Notes under the pieces: model-generated
What the model was told of the DNA's origin: nothing
Databases searched by the model: none
What the model saw: only the letters and a program-made list of their open reading frames with translations
Translations under genes and position numbers: made by a program
Shown: positions 14,856 to 23,192 of the stretch, in pieces
How positions within the stretch are numbered: the stretch's first letter is position 1
Layout: every line of letters begins with the position of its first letter
Assembly (NCBI RefSeq): GCF_902806315.1
Contig: NZ_CADCWD010000094.1
Span: 1 to 35,305, forward strand
Source: an uncultured Sphingosinicella sp.
GTDB taxonomy: Bacteria; Pseudomonadota; Alphaproteobacteria; Sphingomonadales; Sphingomonadaceae
Reading direction: 5' to 3'
Length of the DNA stretch: 35,305 bases

Positions 14856-14883
14856 TTGCTACGTGCTACATTTGTAGCATACT
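14856..14883 (+). promoter_or_regulatory. Possible promoter of the amidohydrolase gene
   Basis: TTGCTA (14856-14861) and CATACT (14878-14883) are separated by 16 bases, an acceptable -35/-10 pair. The BlaI/CopY-type dyad lies between and into these elements, where a repressor would block polymerase. Confidence 0.4.
14864..14879. promoter_or_regulatory. BlaI/MecI/CopY-type operator dyad
   Basis: TGCTACA-TT-TGTAGCA is a perfect 7-bp dyad with a 2-base spacer. Its core TACA-NN-TGTA is the established recognition motif of the BlaI/MecI and CopY repressors. It lies in the divergent region between the MmcQ/YjbR-serine hydrolase unit and the amidohydrolase gene. No BlaI/CopY regulator is encoded in the window, so it would act in trans. 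Confidence 0.6.
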
Positions 14884-14913
14884 CCGCGACGACATAGAGT
14901 GGTGGGGCATGTG

Positions 14914-16416
14914 ATGGGCGGAGTTCGGGCGGCTTTCCAATTGGTCGCGGCCGCCTTGCTGGTCGCCGGCTGCCAGACGACCGAACGCGCCCCGCTCGAG
15001 CCGGCGAGCCTTGCCGTCACCAACGTCACCGTGATCGATCCCGAATCCCGGCGCGTCCTCCCGGCGCATTCGGTCTACATCCGCGGCGATCGGATCGTGG
15101 CGGTTCGCCCGTCCGCCGGTCCCCAAGGCTATGCGGCGGAGCGGACGATCGACGGCACGGGCCAGTATCTGATCCCCGGCTTGATGGACATGCACGTCCA
15201 CCTGTTCCTGCCTCAGCCCGCGCCCGCGACGCTCAACCTGTTGTTCGCCAATGGCGTCACCGGGATCCGCGAAATGTCCGGCGATTGCTGGGCGCTGGCG
15301 GGCGGGACCAAGGGCTGTATCGGCGAATATCGCGCGCTGCAGAACGCGCTTCGATCGGGCGAAACGCCAGGGCCCGACATCGTCGCGATCGCCGGCACTA
15401 TGGTGATGGGTCCAGCCAACGTCAAACTGCCGGACGGAGTCCCGCCGATCGTGGTTCCGGGGACACCCGACCAGGGCCGCGAACTGGCGCGTCACCTGCA
15501 CGGGCGCGGCGTTGATATCGTCAAGACTCACGATTCCGTGCCGCACAACGTCTTCGTGGCGCTGATCGAGGAAGCCCGCCGGCTGGGACTGGAGGTCTCC
15601 GGGCATGTCCCCTTCGGCGCCGGCAGCCTCGGCGCGGCCACACTCGGATACCGCAGCATCGAGCATGCGCGCGACCTGCTCTACGACTGCAGCCGCTACG
15701 GCGCGGAGTTTCGCCGCACGAACGGCGATTTCGTGGAGCGAAAGCCGGGGAGCGCCCGCCCGCCGAATCTCGTTCGCCTCGCCCGCACCGTCGACGAATA
15801 TGATCCGGCGCTCTGCGCCTCTTTCCTCGCCCAGCTGTCGGCAACCGGGGTCTATCATACGCCGACGCATGTGACGCGGGAGATGGAGGCGCGTGCAGGC
15901 GACGCCGCCTACCGGAGCGATCCCGCCCGCCGTTACATACTGGCCCCGCGCGCGGCGGATTGGGAGAAGGACCTCACGTCCACGGCCGCGCTTCCGGCGG
16001 AGGAAATCCGCCAGCTCGGCCGCTTCTACCGACATGGCCTCCTCATCACCGGGCTCGCGCACCGCGCCGGCCTGCCGATCATGGCGGGCACGGACGCGAA
16101 CGACACGATGATCGTGCCGGGCTTCAGCCTGCACCGGGAAATGGGGCTGCTTCGTGAGGCCGGCCTCTCGCCGATGGACGTGCTGCGCGCGGCCACTTCG
16201 GTCCCTGCGGCCTACCTCCGGAAGAGCGATCGCTACGGCGGGATTGCGGCCGGCAAGGAGGCCGATCTCGTTCTGCTCGGCGCCGACCCGCTGAAGGATG
16301 TCGCGAACATGCGGCAGGTCCGCGCCGTGGTCGCGAACGGTCGCCTCTACGATCGGGCGGCTCTCGACGCGTTGCTGGCCGACGTCGAGCGAATGGCCGC
16401 ACGCCCAGCCCTCTAG
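14914..16416 (+). CDS. Amidohydrolase family lipoprotein
   Basis: A 500-residue metal-dependent amidohydrolase on the envelope. The start at ATG 14914 is supported by GGTGGGG seven bases upstream; GTG codons at 14899, 14902 and 14911 are also in frame. A signal peptide ends in VAGC (Cys20 lipidated). Family marks are the imidazolonepropionase/prolidase-like beta strand SVYIRGDRIVAV, PGLMDMHVHL with the H-x-H metal ligands at 94 and 96, VSGHVPFG, SIEHARD, the GTDAN segment with the catalytic-type Asp, and the C-terminal GIAAGKEADLVLLGADPL. Likely a peptide- or amide-cleaving enzyme; substrate not evident. Its 3' end overlaps rarA by four bases. Upstream dyad suggests repressor control together with the divergent serine hydrolase. 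Confidence 0.88.
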   Translation: MGGVRAAFQLVAAALLVAGCQTTERAPLEPASLAVTNVTVIDPESRRVLPAHSVYIRGDRIVAVRPSAGPQGYAAERTIDGTGQYLIPGLMDMHVHLFLPQPAPATLNLLFANGVTGIREMSGDCWALAGGTKGCIGEYRALQNALRSGETPGPDIVAIAGTMVMGPANVKLPDGVPPIVVPGTPDQGRELARHLHGRGVDIVKTHDSVPHNVFVALIEEARRLGLEVSGHVPFGAGSLGAATLGYRSIEHARDLLYDCSRYGAEFRRTNGDFVERKPGSARPPNLVRLARTVDEYDPALCASFLAQLSATGVYHTPTHVTREMEARAGDAAYRSDPARRYILAPRAADWEKDLTSTAALPAEEIRQLGRFYRHGLLITGLAHRAGLPIMAGTDANDTMIVPGFSLHREMGLLREAGLSPMDVLRAATSVPAAYLRKSDRYGGIAAGKEADLVLLGADPLKDVANMRQVRAVVANGRLYDRAALDALLADVERMAARPAL

Positions 16417-17732
16417 GATTCCCCTCGCCCGCGCTGCTCGTCCCACCATGCCATGCGCTCCGCGATCCGCTTCTCGAGGCCGCGGTCGGTCGGCTTGTAA
16501 TAGGTTTGCGGCTGCATCTCTTCGGGCCAGTAATTGTCGCCGGAGAAGCCCTCCGGGGCGGTGTGATCGTAGCGATAGCCCTTGCCGTAGCCGACCTGCT
16601 TCATGAGCTTGGTGGGGGCGTTGAGGATGTTCTTGGGCGGCATCAGCGAGCCCGTGTCCTTCGCGCTCCGCCACGCCGCCTTCTGCGCCATGTACGCGGC
16701 GTTCGATTTGGGGGCCGTCGCGAGGTAGAGGCAGGCCTGGACGATGGCGAGTTCCCCCTCCGGCGAGCCGAGAAAGTCGTATGTGTCCTTGGCGGCGATG
16801 CACTGGACCAGCGCCTGCGGGTCGGCGAGCCCGATATCCTCAACCGCGGCGCGGGTGAGGCGGCGCAGCAGGTAGAGCGGCTCCTCGCCCGCGACGAGCA
16901 TGCGGGCGAGATAATAGAGCGCCGCCTGCGGGTCTGAGCCGCGAATGGCTTTGTGAAGCGCGGAGATGAGGTTGTAATGACCCTCGCGATCCTTGTCGTA
17001 GACCGCCACGCGGCGGTGCAGCAGGGCCGAGAGCGAAGAGGGATCGAGTGAGCCGTCCAGCTCGACCGAGAAGAGCGTCTCCGCCTGGTTGAGCAGGAAA
17101 CGGCCGTCGCCGTCGGCAGTGGCGACCAGCGCGTCGCGCGCCTCGGGCGTGAGCGGCAGCGGGCGCTCCATGATCGCTTCCGCCCGGTCGAGAAGCTTGC
17201 CCAGCGCGGTGGCGCCCAGCCGGTTGAGGATCATCACCTGCGCGCGTGAGAGCAAGGCGGCGTTGAGCTCAAAGGACGGGTTCTCCGTCGTCGCGCCGAC
17301 CAGCACCACCGTGCCGTCCTCCACATAGGGGAGAAAGCCGTCCTGCTGGGCGCGGTTGAAGCGGTGGATCTCGTCCACGAACAACAAAGTCTGCCGCCCG
17401 ATCCGCGCATGTTCCCGCGCTTCGGCGAACACCTTCTTGAGGTCCGCGACGCCCGAAAAGACGGCGGATATGGCAACGAAGCGCATGCCGACGGCGCTCG
17501 CGAGCAGGCGCGCGATCGTGGTCTTGCCGGTGCCCGGCGGACCCCACAGCACCATCGACGCGAGCTTGCCCCCCGCGACCATCCGGCCGATCGCGCCTTC
17601 CGGGCCGGTCAGATGCTCCTGCCCGACCACATCCTCCAGCCGCTGCGGGCGCAGCCGGTCGGCGAGCGGAGCCGTGTCGGGCGGAGCGGCCTCAGCCTGG
17701 GGAGCAGGATCGTCGGCGAAAAGGTCGGCCAC
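16413..17732 (-). CDS. rarA: Replication-associated recombination protein A (RarA/MgsA)
   Basis: AAA+ ATPase of 439 residues related to clamp loaders, acting at stalled replication forks. Walker A is GPPGTGKT at 64-71 and Walker B is LLFVDEIH at 116-123. VGATTENPSFELN is the sensor 1 region. The C-terminal part has the family's KAIRGSDPQAALYYLARML helix and APKSNAAYMA and DHTAPEGFSGDNYWPEEM segments. N-terminal LRPQRLEDVVGQEHL is also typical. It converges with the amidohydrolase gene and is divergent from the PadR gene. Confidence 0.96.
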   Translation of the reverse strand: MADLFADDPAPQAEAAPPDTAPLADRLRPQRLEDVVGQEHLTGPEGAIGRMVAGGKLASMVLWGPPGTGKTTIARLLASAVGMRFVAISAVFSGVADLKKVFAEAREHARIGRQTLLFVDEIHRFNRAQQDGFLPYVEDGTVVLVGATTENPSFELNAALLSRAQVMILNRLGATALGKLLDRAEAIMERPLPLTPEARDALVATADGDGRFLLNQAETLFSVELDGSLDPSSLSALLHRRVAVYDKDREGHYNLISALHKAIRGSDPQAALYYLARMLVAGEEPLYLLRRLTRAAVEDIGLADPQALVQCIAAKDTYDFLGSPEGELAIVQACLYLATAPKSNAAYMAQKAAWRSAKDTGSLMPPKNILNAPTKLMKQVGYGKGYRYDHTAPEGFSGDNYWPEEMQPQTYYKPTDRGLEKRIAERMAWWDEQRGRGES

Positions 17733-17782
17733 ATCCGGCCTCTAGCCGATTTCCGCGACGGGAGCAGCACTTACCACCCCCG

Positions 17783-17811
17783 TTGACGCGTCATGTCACA
17801 AGATATATCTT
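17783..17811 (+). promoter_or_regulatory. padR promoter with overlapping dyad operators
   Basis: TTGACG (17783-17788) and TATCTT (17806-17811) form a -35/-10 pair with 17-base spacing. The perfect palindrome AAGATATATCTT at 17800-17811 covers the -10. A second pair of arms, CATGTCACA at 17792-17800 and TGTGACATG at 17830-17838, encloses it. This is the arrangement expected for an autoregulated PadR-family gene, whose repressors bind such ATAT-centred dyads. Confidence 0.6.
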
Positions 17812-17835
17812 AGATGCACTGAGATGGAGTGTGAC

Positions 17836-18462
17836 ATGGGAATGAAATTCGGGATGCATGGCTGCAGCCCGCGCGGTTTCGGCCGCATACCGGAGGCGAT
17901 CCTTACGATGGGCATGGGCGGCGGGCGCGGCGGCTGGGGATCGGGTCCCTGGGACTGGGGCATGGAATTTGGCGGCCATCGGCACGGCGGCAGCGGTCGC
18001 AAGCGCGTGTTCGAGGCGGGGAAGCTTCGCCTGGTGCTCCTCCGCCTCATCGCGGAGCAGCCGCGTCACGGCTACGACCTTATTCGCGCGATCGAGGAGC
18101 TGACGCACGGGACCTACGCGCCGAGCCCCGGCGTGGTCTATCCTACGCTCACTATGCTCCAGGACATGGGGCTGATCCGGGAGAATGAAGCGGAAGGCTC
18201 GCGCAAGGTGTTCGCCGTCACGCCAGAGGGCGAGGCGTATCTTGCGGACCGCAATGAGGAAATCGACGCGTTGATGGGCCGCCTCCAGGGCATGGGCGAC
18301 GACAAGCGCCGTGCCGGCGGCGCGCCGATCAAGCGGGCGGTCGGCAACCTTCTCTCCGCGTTGTGGCACCGCGCAACGCGCGAGGACATGGACGAGGACC
18401 GCCTCCACCAGATCGCGGCGATCCTCGACGACGCCGCGCAAAGGATCGAGCGGCTGAAGTGA
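17836..18462 (+). CDS. PadR family transcriptional regulator
   Basis: Repressor of 208 residues. I prefer the ATG at 17836, six bases after GGAG, over the ATG at 17824 which lacks a ribosome site. An unusual N-terminal arm of about 50 residues is rich in Gly, Met, His and Trp. The winged-helix domain follows (LRLVLLRLIAEQPRHGYDLI, then PSPGVVYPTLTMLQDMGLI and SRKVFAVTPEGEAYL), typical of PadR. The C-terminal region is helical and probably dimerises. The target gene is not evident: the neighbours are rarA (divergent) and a glycosyltransferase (convergent). Most likely autoregulated through the dyads at 17792-17838. Confidence 0.88.
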   Translation: MGMKFGMHGCSPRGFGRIPEAILTMGMGGGRGGWGSGPWDWGMEFGGHRHGGSGRKRVFEAGKLRLVLLRLIAEQPRHGYDLIRAIEELTHGTYAPSPGVVYPTLTMLQDMGLIRENEAEGSRKVFAVTPEGEAYLADRNEEIDALMGRLQGMGDDKRRAGGAPIKRAVGNLLSALWHRATREDMDEDRLHQIAAILDDAAQRIERLK

Positions 18463-18463
18463 G

Positions 18464-19642
18464 TTAAGGCACCGGGCTCCGCCGGTGACGGAGCCCGGCC
18501 TTGCGCTGGCGGATGACGCGGAGATAGGCGTCGACCAGCTCCTGGTTCACCTCGTCCCAGCCGTAGCGCATGCTGATCTCCATGCCCGCCCGGCCCGCGC
18601 GCTCGCGGAGCTCGGGATCCTGGCAATAAGCGGCGAGCGCGTCACCAAAGGCGGCGATCGCGCCGGCACGCACCAGCCGGCCGGTGACGCCGTCGGTCAC
18701 CAGGCTCTGACTTCCGGTGGCGATCGCGGCGACGACGGGAAGGCCGACCGACATCGCCTCCAGCGTCACGTTCCCAAAGGTTTCGGTGACCGACGGGTTG
18801 AACAGCATGTCCATCGACGCGACGGCGCGGCCGAGATCCTGCCCCTCCTGAAAACCGACGAAGCAGCCATTGGGCAGGCGCTTTTCGAACCAGTCGCGGG
18901 CCGGTCCCTCCCCCACCACCAGCACCTTGTGGCGCACCTGGCGGCGCTCGAGCCGGTCGATCGTGTCGGAGAAGACGTCGAGTCCCTTCTCCATCACCAG
19001 GCGGCCGGTGAAGCCGATCACCGGCACGTCGTCGTCGATGCCGAGCGAGCGCCGCCATTCGAGGTCGCGGCGGTCGGGGTTGAAGATCCCGCGGTCGATG
19101 CCGCGCGTCCAGATGCCGACATCGTAGTTCATCCGCTGCTCGCGGAGCAATTGCGCCATCGATTCCGAAGGCGCGAAGATGGCGTCGCAGCGGCGATAGA
19201 AGCGGCGGAGCGCCGAGAGCATCAGCGGCTCCAGGAATGCGAGGCCGTAGTAGCGTGGATAGGTCTCGAAGCGCGTGTGAACCGAGGCGATGACCGGCCG
19301 GTCCATCCCGCGCGCCAGCGTCACCGCGCGGTGGCCGAGCATTTCGGGGCTCGCGACATGGAAGATGTTGGGATCGAACCGCCTGATGTCGCGCTTGGCG
19401 CTCGCCGGGATCATCAATGGAGCGCGATATTCGGCGCGGCCGGGGAATGGAATGGCGGGGATGTGGACGATCTCGCCATTGGGCGGAAAGGCGGGCTCCT
19501 TCACCGTCGGCGAATAGATGCGCACCGCAGCGCCCTGCCGCAGCAGATACTCGACCAGCCGGTTCAACGCCTGGTTCGCGCCGTCCCGCACATAATTGTA
19601 ATTGCCGCTGAACAGCGCAATGCGAAGGTCGGACGCGTCCAT
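18464..19642 (-). CDS. Family 4 glycosyltransferase
   Basis: A 392-residue GT-B glycosyltransferase that probably moves a sugar from a nucleotide donor to a lipid or glycan. The N-terminal Rossmann half includes FSGNYNYVRDGANQALNRLV. The C-terminal half has GFTGRLVMEKGLDVF, VVGEGPARDWFEKRLPN and the E-x7-E motif at Glu287/Glu295 in SVTETFGNVTLEAMSVGLPV, the GT4 donor-binding signature. It resembles enzymes that glycosylate glycolipids in the inner membrane, but the substrate is not determinable. It follows phaC on the same strand at 49 bases, and converges with the PadR gene. Confidence 0.92.
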   Translation of the reverse strand: MDASDLRIALFSGNYNYVRDGANQALNRLVEYLLRQGAAVRIYSPTVKEPAFPPNGEIVHIPAIPFPGRAEYRAPLMIPASAKRDIRRFDPNIFHVASPEMLGHRAVTLARGMDRPVIASVHTRFETYPRYYGLAFLEPLMLSALRRFYRRCDAIFAPSESMAQLLREQRMNYDVGIWTRGIDRGIFNPDRRDLEWRRSLGIDDDVPVIGFTGRLVMEKGLDVFSDTIDRLERRQVRHKVLVVGEGPARDWFEKRLPNGCFVGFQEGQDLGRAVASMDMLFNPSVTETFGNVTLEAMSVGLPVVAAIATGSQSLVTDGVTGRLVRAGAIAAFGDALAAYCQDPELRERAGRAGMEISMRYGWDEVNQELVDAYLRVIRQRKAGLRHRRSPVP

Positions 19643-19691
19643 GAACCGGGCTCGATACGCGCTTGCGCGGCCAAGTCCAAGCCAGGGTCGG

Positions 19692-21485
19692 CTAGCCCTT
19701 CATCCGCACGTAAGAGCCGGGCGCCGGTTCGATCGCTGGGAGCTTGCCCGATCCGGGCGCGCGCGCCGGGACCTTATCCTGACCGGCGGCGAGGCGCGCC
19801 TGCCAATGCGGCCACCAGGAGCCGTCCTGTTTGGTCGCGCGGGCAAACCACGCGTCAGCGCTCTCCGGCGTCTCTTCGTTCGTCCAGAAGCCGTGCTTGT
19901 TGGCCGACGGGGGATTGATGACGCCGGCATTGTGGCCGGACCCTCCGAGCAGGAAAGTGACGGGTCCGCCGAACAGCCGCGCGCCGTCATAGGTGGCGGA
20001 CCAGGCGGAAACGTGGTCGTCCTTGAGGCTGATGGCGAGCAGCGGCGTCTTCACCGCGCCGAGATCGAGCGGAACGCCGTCGATCAGCACGCCGCCGGGC
20101 TCCTTCAGCAGATTGTCGCGCAAGAGCTGCGTCGCGTAGCTCAGGAGGAAGGCCCGGGGAATGTGCGCGCCGTCGGCGAACCAGTAGAGGATGTCGGAGG
20201 GCGGCGCGTCGCGGTCGAGCAGATAGTGGCTGACGACGGACGACCAGATCAGGTCGTTCGCCCGCACCGCGCTGAACAGCGTCTGCAGGTCCTGGGCGGC
20301 CATGAAGCCCTTGTGGTCGAGGTGGCGCTCCATCGCCTTGAGCTGCTCGGGCTCGGAGAAGGTCGCCCATTGGCCAAGCTCGGCGAAGTCGAACAATGAG
20401 CCCATCGTGGTGGCCGACGCGACCCGGTCGCCCTCGCCGCGGCCGGCGAGATAGGCCAGCGCCATCGCGATCAGGGTGCCGCCCATGCAGAAGCCGAACA
20501 TGTCGACCACGCGCTCGTCGGTCGCCTGCTCGATGGCGTCGAGCGCGGCAATGGGGCCGAGCTTGATGTAATCGGCCATGTCCATGTCGGCGAGCTCGGC
20601 GCCGGGATTGACCCAGGAGACGACGAAAATCGTATGCCCCTGCTCCACCAGCCACCGGATCAGGCTCGACTTGGGCTGCAGGTCCATCAAATAATATTTG
20701 TTCACCAGCGGCGGCACGTAGAGGATCGGCCTGCGGTAGACCTCGTCCGTGGCGGGCGAGTATTGGATGAGCTGCAACAGCTCATTCTGGTAGACGACGC
20801 TTCCAGGGGTGGCGGCGATGTCGACGCCGAGCTCGAACTCCGCAGTGGAGCGGCGCTGCACGATGCCGGGCTGCGCGGCCGCGTCGGCGAGCATGTTGGC
20901 GAGGCCGGAGATGAGGCTGACCGAGCCGGTGTCGATCGCCTTGCGGATCGCCTCCGGGTTGGTGAACGGGAAGTTGGCCGGCGAGAGCGCGTGCAGATAT
21001 TGCTGAGTGAAGAAGAGCACGCGGGTGCGGGTCGCCTCGTCCAGACCTTCGGCATTCTCGACCAGCTCGACCATCCGCTTGGTGGCGAGCAGATAGGCTT
21101 GCTTCAGATAATCGAAGACCGGCTCCTCGCTCCAAGCCGGGTCGTTGAAGCGGCGATCGCCGCGCTCGGGCGCGATCAGCGGCTCGGGAGTTGCTCCGGC
21201 GGCGCGTGAGGCGGCCGAGCTCCACAGCTGCATGAAATCGGTCGCCGCCTGCTGCTGGGCCGCCATCGCCTGAGCGGGGTTGGTCAGCAGGTGGGTCGCG
21301 AAGGAAGAAAAAGCGCGGATCGGCGAGGCCGGATCATAGGGAAGCGGCGCAGGCGGGTTCGCGGCCGTGTTGGCAGTGGAGCGCAGCACGTCGGCGGCGC
21401 TGGTGACGACCCGCGACCAGGCTTCGGCAAGCTCGGTTGGGCTCGGAGCCGCCGAAGGAACTGTCCAGACGCGGCTGTCGGTCAC
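19692..21485 (-). CDS. phaC: Class I polyhydroxyalkanoate synthase
   Basis: Polymerises hydroxyacyl-CoA into PHA granules. The 597 residues match class I. The lipase-like box is GFCMGG with catalytic Cys333; Asp490 (SLKDDHV) and His518 (GSGHNAG) complete the triad by position. PILYVPPLVNKYYLMDLQPKSS and IFVVSWVNPGAELADM are family blocks. The start is a GTG at 21485 with AAGGA about eight bases upstream. A 67-residue gene ends 15 bases before it. No phaA/phaB or phasin is in the window. Confidence 0.95.
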   Translation of the reverse strand: MTDSRVWTVPSAAPSPTELAEAWSRVVTSAADVLRSTANTAANPPAPLPYDPASPIRAFSSFATHLLTNPAQAMAAQQQAATDFMQLWSSAASRAAGATPEPLIAPERGDRRFNDPAWSEEPVFDYLKQAYLLATKRMVELVENAEGLDEATRTRVLFFTQQYLHALSPANFPFTNPEAIRKAIDTGSVSLISGLANMLADAAAQPGIVQRRSTAEFELGVDIAATPGSVVYQNELLQLIQYSPATDEVYRRPILYVPPLVNKYYLMDLQPKSSLIRWLVEQGHTIFVVSWVNPGAELADMDMADYIKLGPIAALDAIEQATDERVVDMFGFCMGGTLIAMALAYLAGRGEGDRVASATTMGSLFDFAELGQWATFSEPEQLKAMERHLDHKGFMAAQDLQTLFSAVRANDLIWSSVVSHYLLDRDAPPSDILYWFADGAHIPRAFLLSYATQLLRDNLLKEPGGVLIDGVPLDLGAVKTPLLAISLKDDHVSAWSATYDGARLFGGPVTFLLGGSGHNAGVINPPSANKHGFWTNEETPESADAWFARATKQDGSWWPHWQARLAAGQDKVPARAPGSGKLPAIEPAPGSYVRMKG

Positions 21486-21500
21486 TGTGTAATCCTTGTT

Positions 21501-21704
21501 TTAGAGCGCCATCAGCTCGTCGAGCGCGGCACAATCGCGGGGGCTTACGAACAGGAACGCCAGCGCGCGGTTCGGGTTGCGAGTGGCCCAGCCGGCCTCC
21601 GGATCGGCGACTTCGGCGTGGACCGGAAAGATGCGCGCCTTCGGCTGCTCGATCGCAAATTCAACCTCGGCGCTGAACGCGGCCGCATGTGCCTCGAACG
21701 TCAT
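21501..21704 (-). CDS. Small protein of unknown function encoded before phaC
   Basis: A 67-residue ORF (MTFEAHAAAFSAEVEFAIEQ at the start) with no recognised domain, no signal peptide and no transmembrane helix. A strong ribosome site (GAGGGGGAAATCAA before the ATG) and the 15-base gap to phaC argue that it is real and co-transcribed. It contains FAIEQPKARIFPVHAEVADP and a RALAFLFVSPRDCAAL segment, mixed alpha/beta in composition. A role in PHA metabolism is only inferred from position. Confidence 0.6.
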   Translation of the reverse strand: MTFEAHAAAFSAEVEFAIEQPKARIFPVHAEVADPEAGWATRNPNRALAFLFVSPRDCAALDELMAL

Positions 21705-21757
21705 TTGATTTCCCCCTCGCTGGATGGCGCTCCTCTCTCACAGCTGATATGGGGAAT

Positions 21758-21783
21758 CTATCTATATTGCAGCGCAACGATAG
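21758..21783. promoter_or_regulatory. Candidate LysR-type operator
   Basis: In the divergent region between the small pre-phaC gene and lysR, CTATC (21758-21762) mirrors GATAG (21779-21783), with TTGC-N3-GCAA at 21767-21777 between them. LysR regulators often bind T-N11-A dyads in the divergent promoter region they share with targets. The dyad is short and unproven. Confidence 0.3.
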
Positions 21784-21802
21784 CTCGAAAGTTCACATAC
21801 GG

Positions 21803-22702
21803 ATGGCCGAGTTCGACTGGAACAGCTTGCGGAGCTTCCTCGCCATCGCGCGGACCGGCCGCCTCACTGCGGCGTCGGCGCGGCTGCAGGTCGACCATAT
21901 GACGCTGTCCCGGCGCATCGCGGCGCTGGAACATGCGTTGAAAGCCAAGCTCTTCGATCGCAGCCCCTCGGGCTACGGACTCACCGAGGCCGGACAGCGG
22001 CTCCTGCCCATCGCCGAGCAGATGGAAGGGCTGGCGCTCGGAGTCCACGATCTGGTCGGCGGGACGGCCGAGACCGTGGCGGGAGGTGTGCGCATCGGCT
22101 CCCCGGAGGGTTTCGGAAGCTACTTCCTCGCGCCGCGGATCGGCCGCCTCACCGAGCGGCACCCCCAGCTCAACGTCCAGCTCGTCGCCGCTTCAGCCGT
22201 TTTCAGCCTCGCCCGGCGCGATTCCGACATCGTTGTCGCCGTCAGCCGGCCGGCCGCCGGCCGCCTCGTGGTCAGCAAGCTGATCGACTATGATCTCGCC
22301 CTCTATGCGGCGCCGACGTATCTGAACGCGCATGACGCGATCGCGGGCCTGGACGATCTCAAGCGCCACCGCTTCGTCAGCTATATCGGCGACCTCTTGA
22401 ACTTTCCCGAGCTCGACTTCCTGAAGGATGTCGTCCCGGAGGGCAGCACCGCACTGGAGAGCAGCAACCTCGTCGCGCAGCTCATGGCGACGCTGGCGGG
22501 CGCGGGCCTGTGCGTGCTCCCGGCCTTCCTCGCCCGCGAGGAAGCGGGGCTGGTGCGCGTGCTGCCCGATGAAGTGCGCCTTACCCGGTCGCTTTGGCTG
22601 ATCGTGCACGAGGACCTGAAATCCCTCGCCCGCGTCAAGACCGCGCTCCGCTTCATCAAGGACGAAGTCGAAAGCGCGGAGGCGACCTTCAAGCTGGACT
22701 GA
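21803..22702 (+). CDS. LysR family transcriptional regulator
   Basis: A 299-residue regulator. The start at ATG 21803 places the winged helix-turn-helix at residues 4-62 (WNSLRSFLAIARTGRLTAAS, MTLSRRIAALEHAL, LFDRS) in the normal position; longer frames upstream add non-family sequence. The C-terminal effector domain (about 90-290) has the two-lobe LysR pattern. It is divergent from the phaC unit (start at 21704), a layout typical of a LysR gene controlling its neighbour. Effector unknown. Confidence 0.9.
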   Translation: MAEFDWNSLRSFLAIARTGRLTAASARLQVDHMTLSRRIAALEHALKAKLFDRSPSGYGLTEAGQRLLPIAEQMEGLALGVHDLVGGTAETVAGGVRIGSPEGFGSYFLAPRIGRLTERHPQLNVQLVAASAVFSLARRDSDIVVAVSRPAAGRLVVSKLIDYDLALYAAPTYLNAHDAIAGLDDLKRHRFVSYIGDLLNFPELDFLKDVVPEGSTALESSNLVAQLMATLAGAGLCVLPAFLAREEAGLVRVLPDEVRLTRSLWLIVHEDLKSLARVKTALRFIKDEVESAEATFKLD

Positions 22703-22703
22703 T

Positions 22704-22731
22704 CCGGGAGGCTCAGGCCTCCTGGCTTTGA
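22704..22731 (+). terminator. Terminator of the LysR gene
   Basis: CCGGGAGGC pairs with GCCTCCTGG (one G-U pair) around a TCAG loop, followed by CTTTGATT. It overlaps the last codons of the convergent CBS gene. Confidence 0.55.
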
Positions 22732-23159
22732 TTGTGCTCGCCGCCCGGCTCGGAGACGCCGCTCAGCGCGACTTCGGCGGCCTGGCCCTCGTCGTCCATC
22801 TTGGTGAGATCGCCGATCGAGACGATGCCGACCAGCTTCTGGCCCTCGCGGCTCACGACCGGGAAGCGGCGAACCTGCGCGTCGCTCATCAGAATGGCGA
22901 CGTCGTCGATATTCTGGTCCTCGAAGCAGAAGAGCGGTTTGCCGCTCATCACTTCGCTCACCGGCGTGTCGGGCCCACGCCCTTCCGCCACGGCGCGAAC
23001 GGCGATGTCGCGGTCGGTGACGATGCCGATCAACTGGTCTCCGTCCTGCACGGGAACAACGCCTGCATCAGCCTGCAGCATGAGCCGCGCGGCTTCCTGG
23101 ATGGGCTGCTGGGGAGAGACGACCTGGAGGTCCGAGGTCATGATTTCCGATACCTTCAT
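22713..23159 (-). CDS. CBS-domain pair protein
   Basis: A 148-residue cytoplasmic protein of two CBS domains in tandem: MKVSEIMTSDLQVV...QLIGIVTDRDIAVRAV (about 1-60) and the second with VSEVMSGKPLFCF...KLVGIVSIGDLTK (about 67-125). Such proteins bind adenine nucleotides and sense energy state or act as stress proteins. The start has AGGAG about eight bases upstream. It lies directly behind a consensus EcfG promoter, so it is probably part of the general stress response. A Glu-rich tail follows the second domain. Confidence 0.9.
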   Translation of the reverse strand: MKVSEIMTSDLQVVSPQQPIQEAARLMLQADAGVVPVQDGDQLIGIVTDRDIAVRAVAEGRGPDTPVSEVMSGKPLFCFEDQNIDDVAILMSDAQVRRFPVVSREGQKLVGIVSIGDLTKMDDEGQAAEVALSGVSEPGGEHNQSQEA

Positions 23160-23192
23160 GGGAGCTGCTCCTGCGCTGGGGACGCGAGATGA

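Noticed and set aside
14866-16803. 645-residue minus-strand ORF antisense to the amidohydrolase
   Set aside because: Antisense shadow of a gene with clear metal ligands and lipobox.
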